Part shown: in pieces, positions 24,390 through 31,903 of the stretch
Numbering within the stretch: position 1 is the stretch's first letter
Layout: the number at the start of each line of letters is the position of its first letter
Assembly: GCA_017465665.1 (NCBI GenBank)
Contig: JAFTVU010000010.1
Location: 1 to 46,905 of the forward strand
Length of the DNA: 46,905 bases
Direction of reading: 5' to 3'
From: Oscillospiraceae bacterium
Lineage (GTDB): Bacteria > Bacillota > Clostridia > Oscillospirales > Ruminococcaceae
Program-made: the position numbers and the translations under genes
The notes under the pieces: generated by a model
What the model was told of the DNA's origin: nothing
Database searches by the model: none
The model's input: the letters and a program-made list of their open reading frames with translations, nothing else

Positions 24390-25343
24390 TTACAGATCGT
24401 AGAAAGCCTTGATATGGCTTACAACGATGAACTTGATAAGCTTGATTATCCACTTGATCATCTGAACGCCGAACAGTATCATGAGGATACCGAGGGAGAA
24501 AAGACCAACGGAAAGGAAGATCTTGCTGAGCAGGTGGAATGGAAGAACGGCATTGAAGATCATACCGAAGACACCGCCGACCACCGAGCCAAATATGGAG
24601 CAGGTTATGCTGATCAGCATGGGCACTAGCCAGCTCCAGAGGAAGATATCCAGACATATCTGAAGTATCAGCTTGCCGGGGTTGATGTTGATCTCCTTAC
24701 CCTTGAGATCGCTGAAGCGGAAGCTGCTTTCGCCTGTTTTTGCGCCTGTACTGTCCTGCTTGGGCATCTCTGCTGTATGAGAGGCATCCTGCGCTCTTTG
24801 CTCGGGAGCGGGAACGCTCTGGGGCTGTTCCTGTGCGGGAGCGGCTTCGGGAGCGCTGTGCTGGGGAGTAAAGCTTCTTTCGGAGCTTGCAGCGCCCTGT
24901 GTGTTATCAGGCTCCTGAGCGATATGCTCGGGTGTGAACTCACGCATGGAGCTTATCGGCTGTGAGGGGGAGGGCTGTTCCTCGGCAATATGCTCGGGAG
25001 TGTATTCTCTGATAGGTGCGGACTGCTCTGCTTCCACAGGCATCGGCACGGAAGCGGGAATATCTCTGCCGGGCTTTGTGAGGCTTACATGAGGTCTTGC
25101 GTCCTCGATAGCGTTTGCGAGTATGCTGTTTATCGCTGTGCTTTCGATATCAACGTAGCTTCTTGCTATCTCCTTGACATCGCCCAGCTTTTCGCAGGTC
25201 TGTTCTTCTGTCAGACCCTGTTCTGCGCTTGCGCGGAAGTGCTCTTCAAAGTCTGCGAAGATCTCTTCGTTATTGTCAACGCCAATTCTGTGCAGCTCGT
25301 TATGGAGCTGGAATAAAAAGTCGTCTTTATTTCTGGCTGTCAT
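24390..25343 (-). CDS. HAAS/DUF1700-domain membrane protein with repeated linker motif
   Basis: Residues 1-65 form an HAAS (DUF1700) helical domain (DFLFQLHNELHRIGVD, then LTEEQTCEKLGDVKEIARSY). Residues 66-210 are a Pro/Gln/Glu/Ala-rich, probably disordered linker. Within it a short motif recurs about every 22 residues: REYTPEHIA (112), REFTPEHIA (134) and RSFTPQHSA (156). Residues 225-310 hold two or three membrane helices. ATG 25343 overlaps the padR stop by 4 nt (ATGA). HAAS proteins are usually encoded with PadR regulators and are thought to be their signalling partners. The linker motif is not one I recognise. Confidence 0.88.
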   Translation of the reverse strand: MTARNKDDFLFQLHNELHRIGVDNNEEIFADFEEHFRASAEQGLTEEQTCEKLGDVKEIARSYVDIESTAINSILANAIEDARPHVSLTKPGRDIPASVPMPVEAEQSAPIREYTPEHIAEEQPSPSQPISSMREFTPEHIAQEPDNTQGAASSERSFTPQHSAPEAAPAQEQPQSVPAPEQRAQDASHTAEMPKQDSTGAKTGESSFRFSDLKGKEININPGKLILQICLDIFLWSWLVPMLISITCSIFGSVVGGVFGMIFNAVLPFHLLSKIFLSVGLFSLGILMILFGVQMIKWIIKLIKFIVVSHIKAFYDL

Positions 25344-25660
25344 TCTTGCTTGTCTCCTTTCAGAAGCTCATTAACACTTTTTACAAACTCAAACCATTCG
25401 GTGGATAATCTTTCAAGCTCTGTCTTGCCTGTTTCGGTTATCTTGTAGTATTTTCTCGGCGGACCCTCCTGTGATTCCACAATGTACGAATCTATAGTGT
25501 CCGATTCTTTCAGGCGTTTCATCAGTGGGTATATCGTACCCTCTGTTACCTGCATACATTCCGATATCTTATTTACAAGCTCGTAGCCGTAACAGTCGCT
25601 GCCGTTGAGTATCGACAGCACGCAAAGCTCAAGAGTGCCTCGCTTTAACTGTGAATTCAT
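25340..25660 (-). CDS. PadR-family transcriptional regulator
   Basis: This 106-residue winged-helix regulator shows the PadR N-terminal pattern: LKRGTLELCVLSILNGSDCY, GYELVNKISE, GTIYPLMKRLKESDTI and GPPRKYYKITETGKTELERL. The short C-terminal helix for dimerisation follows. The start is ATG 25660 because GGAGGT lies just upstream; the ATG four codons earlier overlaps that site. It leads the minus-strand operon with HAAS and DUF4097 genes. Operator-like repeats lie on its promoter, so autorepression is likely. Confidence 0.93.
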   Translation of the reverse strand: MNSQLKRGTLELCVLSILNGSDCYGYELVNKISECMQVTEGTIYPLMKRLKESDTIDSYIVESQEGPPRKYYKITETGKTELERLSTEWFEFVKSVNELLKGDKQE

Positions 25661-25691
25661 GTGTACCTCCATATCCCTATGTTCGTAACAA

Positions 25692-25712
25692 GGTATTTTG
25701 TGTTACAAGGTA
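25692..25712. promoter_or_regulatory. Candidate PadR operator 1
   Basis: An imperfect dyad, GGTATTTTGT, GTT, ACAAGGTA, lies in the padR leader. A 28 nt window around it (25688-25715) matches the window at 25784-25811 at 24 of 28 positions. The arms resemble the TACAA/TTGTA-type half-sites of PadR regulators. Confidence 0.5.
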
Positions 25713-25774
25713 GTGGGCTTTAAAAAAATGGAACTCTATGTTCCGAAATATATGTAGTTTTTCCCTGTGCTCTT

Positions 25775-25803
25775 ATTGTACCACAAGCTATTTTGTTTTG
25801 CAA
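25775..25803 (-). promoter_or_regulatory. padR operon promoter
   Basis: On the minus strand TTGCAA (25803-25798) and TACAAT (25780-25775) are separated by 17 nt. Operator-like repeat 2 overlaps its -35 and spacer. The leader to the padR ATG is about 110 nt and contains repeat 1 and a small GGAAC/GTTCC hairpin (25730-25744). Confidence 0.7.
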
Positions 25804-25824
25804 GGTACTGTGTGTACAAAAGTA
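25787..25824. promoter_or_regulatory. Candidate PadR operators 2 and 3
   Basis: GCTATTTTGT, TTT, GCAAGGTA (25787-25807) copies operator 1 and covers the -35 of the padR promoter. A third related dyad, TACTGTGTGTACAAAAGTA (25806-25824), abuts it upstream. Placement on the promoter fits autorepression, with possible cooperative binding to repeat 1. Confidence 0.5.
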
Positions 25825-25921
25825 GCAACAAATTTTAACTCTTTCTTGTGCAGTATGCATAAAAGAGTGCTTTTTGTTTCAAAAAACAGCCTTGCGGATA
25901 CGCGGATTTTCAGCAAAGCCC

Positions 25922-25950
25922 TTGTACATTTTCCGTTTTTATGATACAAT
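25922..25950 (+). promoter_or_regulatory. Promoter of the recJ-relA run
   Basis: TTGTAC (25922-25927) and TACAAT (25945-25950) are separated by 17 nt, about 105 nt before recJ. The 395 nt between padR and recJ thus holds two back-to-back promoters and the padR operators; I see no further gene in it. Confidence 0.6.
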
Positions 25951-26055
25951 ATTATATATATTTTTTATTTTGGGCAGGTATACCCGAATGCGTTCAGGCG
26001 CTTACTCTGATAAAGACCTTTCTGCGCTGTGCTGCGGCTGAAAAGGCGGAATTGA

Positions 26056-28077
26056 GTGTATGATATGAAAAAATGGATAACAGCCGCTGCTCCCGTAAAA
26101 AGCGCAGAGATGGAGCGTGAATTCGGCGATTTCCTCGGCAGACTCCTTGTCGGCAGAGGTATATATGATATGGAAAAGGCGCAGGAGTTTTTCGCGTGCA
26201 GCTCCCTCGGAGACCCGTTTCAGCTCCGTGATATGGACAGGGCGGTGGAGATCATCCGTGATGCGCTTGACGAGGGCAGGAAGATCACTGTTTTCGGAGA
26301 TTACGACTGCGACGGTGTTACAGCTACCGTAATGCTGTACGGATATCTTGAAGCCATGGGCGCAGAGGTGGATTACTATATCCCAGACCGTTCTGAGGGC
26401 TATGGAATGAATATACCTGCACTGGAGCGGATAGTTGCTGAGGGAACAGAGCTGGTCATCACGGTGGATAATGGTATCTCTGCCATTGAAGAGGCGCAGT
26501 TCCTGCATGAACAGGGTGTGGAGCTGGTAATTACCGACCACCATCAGCCGCCGCAGGATATCCCGATATGTGGTGCGTGCGTCGATCCGCACCGTGCGGA
26601 TGATATCTCACCATATAAGCAGCTTTGCGGCGCAGGCGTGGTGCTGAAGCTGCTGTGCGCTCTAGAAGAGGACGAGGAGTTCGTTATGGAGCAGTACGCC
26701 GAGCTCGCTGCTATCGGCACTATCGGTGATGTTATGCCGCTTACGGGTGAAAACCGTTACATAGTCCGCAGAGGACTTGAGAATATACAGAGCTGTCAGA
26801 ACCTCGGAATAGAGCGGCTGCTGCGCTCTGCAGGGGTAGCGCCCGAGAGCGCCACTTCAAATGCTATAGCGTATTCTGTTTGTCCCCGCATAAATGCGGC
26901 AGGCAGGATGGCAGGCGCTGATACAGCGGCAAGGCTGCTGCTGGCGGATTCTCCCGAAACGGCTTCGCTGCTGGCGGAGCAGCTGGAGCAGCTCAACACC
27001 TGCAGAAGAAGTGCGGAGACTCTGGTGCTGCGTGAGGTTACGGCAAAGCTGGAAACAGACCCTAAGCTGCTTACGCAGAGGGTGCTTGTGATATCGGGCG
27101 AGGGCTGGCATCACGGCATAATCGGTATCGTCGGAGCTAAGCTGATGGAGAGATACGGCAAGCCCGTATTCATCATCGGCACGGAAAACGGCGAGGGCAG
27201 AGGCTCGGCAAGAGGAATAGACGGCTTCTCCATATATAAGGCGCTGGAGGCGTGCTCCGATCTGCTGACGAAGTTTGGCGGACATCCCAAGGCGGGCGGA
27301 TTTTCACTTCCTGCGGACAGGATAGAGGAGTTCCGCAGCCGCATATATGAGTACTGCCGCACAAACTACGCAAAAATGCCTGTGTATATGGTAAGCGCGG
27401 ATATGGAGACCAACTGCCGCGAGCTTACGAGCGAAAATGTGGAGCTGCTTTCCCGCCTGGAGCCGTTTGGCGAGGGTAACAGGCAGCCCGTGTTCCTGCT
27501 GAAGAACTGCACCGTCCGCTCCAAGAGAGCGCTCAAGGATGGTAAGTTCACCAGCTTTGAGGTGCAGTCCGGCGGTGCAGTGCTGAAAGCTCTCAGCTTC
27601 CGTATACCGTTTGCGGAGTTTTATGCGGAGATAGGCAGCAGCGTGGATATCCTTGCTGCTGCTGAGATAAACGAATATAACGGAGTTCGCTCCGTGAACC
27701 TTAAGGTGCAGGAGGTAAGACCCTCAGATTTCAACGAGGAGCGCTTCTTTGCGGCTAAGCGTGTGTATGAGGAGATATCGCGCGGCGAGGGCTGTGACAG
27801 CAGGCTTGCCCCGAGGGTCATCCCCGACCGCGAGGCACTTAAGGGCATATATGACGCTGCACGCAGGGACGGCGGACGGATGTCTGCCGAGGATATGTGC
27901 GTTTACGGCGGAGATATCAATTATTGTATGCTGAGGATAGCGCTGGACGCTTTTGCCGAGGCAGGAATGCTGCAGCTTACTGCCGATGCGGGCAGGTGCA
28001 GCGTGGTTCCTGTAAAGGAGAAGCGTGACCTGTTTGCACAGGGGCTGCTGGCGAGATTAAAGGCTGAACTTATTTGA
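26056..28077 (+). CDS. recJ: Single-stranded-DNA-specific exonuclease RecJ
   Basis: RecJ degrades single-stranded DNA 5' to 3' in recombination and mismatch repair. The DHH phosphoesterase motifs are present: FGDYDCDG (80-87), VDNGIS (137-142) and TDHHQPP (160-166), then the DHHA1 segment around SARGIDGFSIYKAL and FGGHPKAGGFSL, and the OB domain after about 460. At 673 residues it is within the range of Firmicute RecJ but lacks a long C-terminal extension. Start GTG 26056 is preferred because AAAGGCGGA lies upstream at normal spacing; ATG 26065 is the alternative. It is followed 21 nt later by relA. Confidence 0.95.
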   Translation: MYDMKKWITAAAPVKSAEMEREFGDFLGRLLVGRGIYDMEKAQEFFACSSLGDPFQLRDMDRAVEIIRDALDEGRKITVFGDYDCDGVTATVMLYGYLEAMGAEVDYYIPDRSEGYGMNIPALERIVAEGTELVITVDNGISAIEEAQFLHEQGVELVITDHHQPPQDIPICGACVDPHRADDISPYKQLCGAGVVLKLLCALEEDEEFVMEQYAELAAIGTIGDVMPLTGENRYIVRRGLENIQSCQNLGIERLLRSAGVAPESATSNAIAYSVCPRINAAGRMAGADTAARLLLADSPETASLLAEQLEQLNTCRRSAETLVLREVTAKLETDPKLLTQRVLVISGEGWHHGIIGIVGAKLMERYGKPVFIIGTENGEGRGSARGIDGFSIYKALEACSDLLTKFGGHPKAGGFSLPADRIEEFRSRIYEYCRTNYAKMPVYMVSADMETNCRELTSENVELLSRLEPFGEGNRQPVFLLKNCTVRSKRALKDGKFTSFEVQSGGAVLKALSFRIPFAEFYAEIGSSVDILAAAEINEYNGVRSVNLKVQEVRPSDFNEERFFAAKRVYEEISRGEGCDSRLAPRVIPDREALKGIYDAARRDGGRMSAEDMCVYGGDINYCMLRIALDAFAEAGMLQLTADAGRCSVVPVKEKRDLFAQGLLARLKAELI

Positions 28078-28098
28078 CAAAGGAAAGGGGCGTTCACA

Positions 28099-30276
28099 GT
28101 GGGCTGTACCACCATTGAACAGCTTGCGGAGCGTATAGCTTCGATAGAGAAGCAGTACGATCTGGATAAGATAATGCAGGCATACGAGCTTGCGAACAAG
28201 GCGCACGAGGGGCAGATGCGCTCATCGGGCGATCCGTATATATCACACCCTATATCCGTAGCGTCTATCCTGCTGGATTACTGCATGGATACGGATACCA
28301 TCTGTGCTGCACTGCTGCACGATGTGGTGGAGGATACGGATGTAACTCTTGACGAGCTCAGGAAGAAGTTCGGCGAGGATGTGGCACTGCTTGTTGACGG
28401 CGTTACAAAGATCGGTCAGGTGCCGCTGAACTCCAAGGAGGAGCAGCAGGCAGAGAATATCCGTAAGATACTGATGGCGATGTCTAAGGATATACGAGTT
28501 ATCATCATCAAGCTTGCGGACAGACTTCACAATATGCGTACACTGGACGCCAGACCTCCGCACAAGCAGCTCAAGACCTCCCTTGAGACAATGAACTTCT
28601 ATGCGCCCATAGCGCACCGACTTGGTATGAGCGATGTCAAGGAGGAGATGGAGGATATTGCTATCCACTATCTCGATCCGTACGGCTGCTCTGAGGTAGA
28701 GCGTCAGATAGAACTGCACAAGGAGGAGCGCGACAGATTTATCGACAGCATCAAGCGTCGTATCAGCGAGCGTATCACTGATATCAAGCCTGAGCCGATA
28801 ATAGAGGGACGCGTAAAATCCGTTTACAGCATCTATAAAAAAGTATATGTAAAGAACAAGCGCTTTGATGAGATATATGATATCTATGCGGTGCGTGTTA
28901 TCGTGCAGTCTGTTATAGAGTGCTACAATGTTCTGGGCGTTATCCATGATATGTTCAGACCTATCCCTTACCGCTTCAAGGATTATATCGCTACGCCGAA
29001 GCCTAACCGCTATCAGTCCCTGCATACTACCGTTATGGGTCGTGAGGGTATCCCGTTTGAGGTGCAGATACGCACAGTGGAGATGCACAACACCGCTCAG
29101 TACGGTATCGCGGCGCACTGGAAGTACAAGGCAGGCATAACAAAGAGCGCGGCAGGCGAGCAGCGTTTCGACTGGATACGTCAGCTGCTGGAACGTCAGC
29201 AGGAGGCGGATGATGTTGAGCAGATAGCGGACGCTATAAAGACAGACCTTGCTCCCGATGAGGTGTATGCGTTCACTCCCAAGGGCGATGTGTTTGCGCT
29301 GCCCTTAGGCTCTACCGTTATCGATTTTGCGTATGCTATCCACACACAGGTCGGCAACAAGATGACAGGCGCAAAGGTCGGCGGCAGAATGGTGACGCTA
29401 GATTACGTCATCAAGACGGGCGATATCGTGGAGATACTCACCACCAACTCTGCAACGCACGGCCCCAACAGAAACTGGCTGGAGATAGCAAAGACCACCT
29501 CCGCAAAGAGCAAGATAAGAAGCTGGTTCAAAAAAGAACGCCGCGAGGAGAATATCGAGCGCGGAAAGATGGATCTTGAGCATGAGTTCAGGCGCAATGG
29601 CATCATCCCCGAGCCTGAGATGCTGGCTGAAATAGCTCAGCGCCAGCGTCTTGATACAGTGGACGATCTGTATGCGGCTGTAGGCTATGGCGGTGTATCG
29701 CTCTCCAAGATCATACAGCGCATAAAGGAAACTCAGCTGCGCCAGCAGAAGGAGCAGGCAGCCCTTGCTCCCAAGCCTTTTGAGAATATCGAGGAGAACA
29801 CGCGCCGCAGCCGCAAGAAAGGTATCATTATCGAGGGCGTGGATAACTGCCTTGTGAAGTTTGCACAGTGCTGTAATCCGCTTCCCGGAGATCCCGTTAT
29901 CGGCTTTGTTACGAGGGGCTTTGGCGTATCCATCCACAAGCTGGATTGTATAAACGTTATCAATAACATGGAGCATGACGAGAGCAAGGAGCGCTGGATA
30001 AAGGCGACATGGGCAGGTGTGGACGACACCTCCTCCTACCGTGCTACCATCGATATCATAACCGAGGACAGAACAGCCATGATCGCTGATGTTACGGTCG
30101 CTATTGCATCCAACCGTATCCCTATCTTCGAGATGAACGCGCATCAGCTCAAGAATGGCAATGCGAGCCTTGTGGTGACTATAGAGGTCGCAGGTATGGA
30201 GCAGCTTACAAACCTTATGGTGAAGCTGAAGAAGATACCGGGCGTCATTTCTGTGGAGAGAACAGGAAAGCAGTAA
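28099..30276 (+). CDS. relA: Bifunctional (p)ppGpp synthetase/hydrolase, RelA/SpoT type
   Basis: This 725-residue Rel enzyme makes and degrades the stringent-response alarmone. Domains in order: HD hydrolase (H74-D75 in LLHDVVEDT, residues about 25-190), synthetase (about 220-345, with DIYAVRVIV, YRFKDYIATPKPNRYQSLHT and EVQIRTVEMHNTAQYGIAAH), TGS (about 390-455, DEVYAFTPKGDVFALPLGST), and a C-terminal ACT domain (YRATIDIITEDRTAMIADVT). The HD motif is intact, so both activities are expected. Start is GTG 28099 with AAAGGGG upstream. The stop overlaps the next ATG by one base. Confidence 0.97.
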   Translation: MGCTTIEQLAERIASIEKQYDLDKIMQAYELANKAHEGQMRSSGDPYISHPISVASILLDYCMDTDTICAALLHDVVEDTDVTLDELRKKFGEDVALLVDGVTKIGQVPLNSKEEQQAENIRKILMAMSKDIRVIIIKLADRLHNMRTLDARPPHKQLKTSLETMNFYAPIAHRLGMSDVKEEMEDIAIHYLDPYGCSEVERQIELHKEERDRFIDSIKRRISERITDIKPEPIIEGRVKSVYSIYKKVYVKNKRFDEIYDIYAVRVIVQSVIECYNVLGVIHDMFRPIPYRFKDYIATPKPNRYQSLHTTVMGREGIPFEVQIRTVEMHNTAQYGIAAHWKYKAGITKSAAGEQRFDWIRQLLERQQEADDVEQIADAIKTDLAPDEVYAFTPKGDVFALPLGSTVIDFAYAIHTQVGNKMTGAKVGGRMVTLDYVIKTGDIVEILTTNSATHGPNRNWLEIAKTTSAKSKIRSWFKKERREENIERGKMDLEHEFRRNGIIPEPEMLAEIAQRQRLDTVDDLYAAVGYGGVSLSKIIQRIKETQLRQQKEQAALAPKPFENIEENTRRSRKKGIIIEGVDNCLVKFAQCCNPLPGDPVIGFVTRGFGVSIHKLDCINVINNMEHDESKERWIKATWAGVDDTSSYRATIDIITEDRTAMIADVTVAIASNRIPIFEMNAHQLKNGNASLVVTIEVAGMEQLTNLMVKLKKIPGVISVERTGKQ

Positions 30277-30788
30277 TGGAGCTTACACAGCAACAGATAT
30301 ATCTTATCGCAGCACTGGCATTATTGCTGGTGCTTTGGCTTATAGTGCATAACAGCAGGAGAGTGACCAATGCGCGCCTGCGCAGACGTATCCGCTCAGG
30401 GAAGTTCATCCATTATACCGAGTTTGAGGAGAACTGGCGCACGCAGGATGCGGACGGCGATCGGACAGGGTACAAGTACAATGACTTTTCGGGCTGCTAC
30501 GTTATTATGATATTCGAAAAAAAGGTGCACTTCAACCGCTTCAGAAACTATGACAACATTTATATCGGGCAGTCGGTGAATGTCTGCCAGAGGGTGCATA
30601 ATCACTTCTGCGGCAAGGGCAAGGGCGATGTGTATGCGGATATCAAATATGGCATGGAGGCATATGTAAGGATAATCCCCTGTAAGGTGAAAAAGCTGAA
30701 TCAGATGGAGAAAAAGCTGATAGAGGCATTCAATGCAACTGAGTCGTACAATAAAACAAGGGGCGGAGCAAAGCTGACGAAAAAGTAA
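30276..30788 (+). CDS. Membrane-anchored GIY-YIG domain protein
   Basis: Residues 6-25 are a single membrane helix (QQIYLIAALALLLVLWLIVH), followed by a basic stretch (RRVTNARLRRRIR). A GIY-YIG nuclease-like domain covers about 72-165, with GCYVI (73-77), IYIG (95-98), a likely catalytic Arg at 106 (CQRVHNHF), a Glu in MEKKLIEAF and an Asn in ESYNKTRGG, so the catalytic set looks intact. ATG 30276 overlaps the relA stop (TAATG), implying coupling. GIY-YIG domains cut DNA in repair, mobile elements and restriction. Tethering one to the membrane is unusual, and its substrate is unknown. The basic stretch predicts an in-facing domain. Confidence 0.8.
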   Translation: MELTQQQIYLIAALALLLVLWLIVHNSRRVTNARLRRRIRSGKFIHYTEFEENWRTQDADGDRTGYKYNDFSGCYVIMIFEKKVHFNRFRNYDNIYIGQSVNVCQRVHNHFCGKGKGDVYADIKYGMEAYVRIIPCKVKKLNQMEKKLIEAFNATESYNKTRGGAKLTKK

Positions 30789-30812
30789 TGCGAATGCTCG
30801 TGGGAGGATGAA

Positions 30813-31265
30813 ATGGAGCATATCAGGCCTGCAGTGCCATCGGATGCATCACGCATCGCGGAGATGGTAGTCACTAACTATCGCGTGAATTTTTATCCGT
30901 TCTTTCATAATGATCCGTTCTATTTCGGCGAGCTGAACGTGGTGGAGATGGCGGCGGAGTATTCCGCAGGCTCACAGGCGCTGCAGAGTACTTATGTGTA
31001 CGATGACGGAGTGGTACGCGGAATGATACGCGTAAACGGTGACGAGATCGAAAAGCTGTATATAGAGCCGCAGTTTCAGAGTATGGGCATAGGCGCTAAG
31101 CTGCTGGAATACGCTGTCGAAACGCTGCATGCTTCATGGCTGTGGGCGCTTGAATATAATGAGCGTGGTATTGCATTCTACAGGAAGCATGGGTTTGAAC
31201 TGACGGGTGAAAAGATGCTTGAGGATGACTGGATACCGCTTCTGAAGCTGTCACGTTCCGTCTGA
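30813..31265 (+). CDS. GNAT-family N-acetyltransferase
   Basis: This 150-residue GNAT enzyme is predicted to transfer an acetyl group from acetyl-CoA to an unknown amine. The N-terminus IRPAVPSDASRIAEMVVTNY is the usual first strand and helix. The acetyl-CoA binding loop is LYIEPQFQSMGIGAKLLEYA (Q/R-x-x-G-x-G/A type), followed by LEYNERGIAFYRKHGFELTG. ATG 30813 has GGGAGGATG upstream. It lies between the GIY-YIG gene and an MBL hydrolase, 24 nt after the first and 15 nt before the second, so co-transcribed. Substrate cannot be predicted. Confidence 0.9.
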   Translation: MEHIRPAVPSDASRIAEMVVTNYRVNFYPFFHNDPFYFGELNVVEMAAEYSAGSQALQSTYVYDDGVVRGMIRVNGDEIEKLYIEPQFQSMGIGAKLLEYAVETLHASWLWALEYNERGIAFYRKHGFELTGEKMLEDDWIPLLKLSRSV

Positions 31266-31280
31266 TGAAAAGGAGAAAAC

Positions 31281-31895
31281 ATGAACAAGGTATATGAATT
31301 CCCTCTGGGCGCGCTGCATACCAACTGCTACATCCTTGAGGGCGAGGATAAGAAAGCGGTGGTCATCGATCCTGCAAGCAGCACAGAGGTGCTGATGTTC
31401 CTGCAGAGCAAGGATCTGACGCTGGGCACGATAATACTCACTCACGGACATTTCGATCATTTTGCTGGCGTGCCTGAGCTCAAACGTCAGACTGGCTGCG
31501 AGATAATCGGAGCAAAGGGCGATGAGGAGATGTTTAAGAGTGCCGCCAAAAGCTGGGCGAGCTTCATGCCGTACACACCTTTTGAGCCTGTGTATCTTGA
31601 CCGCGGTTTTGAGGATGGCGATGAGTTCACTGCCTGCGGAATAACATTCAGAGCAATGGGTACTCCCGGGCATACCGCAGGCTGCTGTCTGCTGTTCTGC
31701 GAGGATGTTATATTTGCAGGTGATACTATCTTCTGCGGTTCCATCGGTAGAACTGACGGTTATTCCGCCAGCGGAGGAGAGATGCGCCGCTCCCTTGACA
31801 AGATAGCCGCCCTTGACGGCGAATACAGGATCTATTCGGGACACGGTGAGCACACAACATTGTCCTTTGAAAAAGAGTACAACCCTTACCTGTGA
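31281..31895 (+). CDS. MBL-fold metallohydrolase (glyoxalase II-like)
   Basis: This 204-residue hydrolase has the metal-binding motif THGHFDHFAG, a second His in MGTPGHTAGC, an Asp in FAGDTIF, and a final His in YSGHGEHTTLSFEKEYNPYL. This is the arrangement of the small glyoxalase II-like proteins often found beside relA and hemZ in Firmicutes. Natural substrate unknown; persulfide dioxygenase or thioesterase are possibilities. ATG 31281 follows AAAAGGAG. Its stop lies 8 nt before the hemZ ATG. Confidence 0.92.
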   Translation: MNKVYEFPLGALHTNCYILEGEDKKAVVIDPASSTEVLMFLQSKDLTLGTIILTHGHFDHFAGVPELKRQTGCEIIGAKGDEEMFKSAAKSWASFMPYTPFEPVYLDRGFEDGDEFTACGITFRAMGTPGHTAGCCLLFCEDVIFAGDTIFCGSIGRTDGYSASGGEMRRSLDKIAALDGEYRIYSGHGEHTTLSFEKEYNPYL

Positions 31896-31903
31896 GGTCA
31901 AAC

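Noticed and set aside
25738-25944. A 68-codon frame between padR and recJ
   Set aside because: It spans the padR promoter, its operators and the recJ promoter, has no ribosome site, and its product shows no protein-like pattern.
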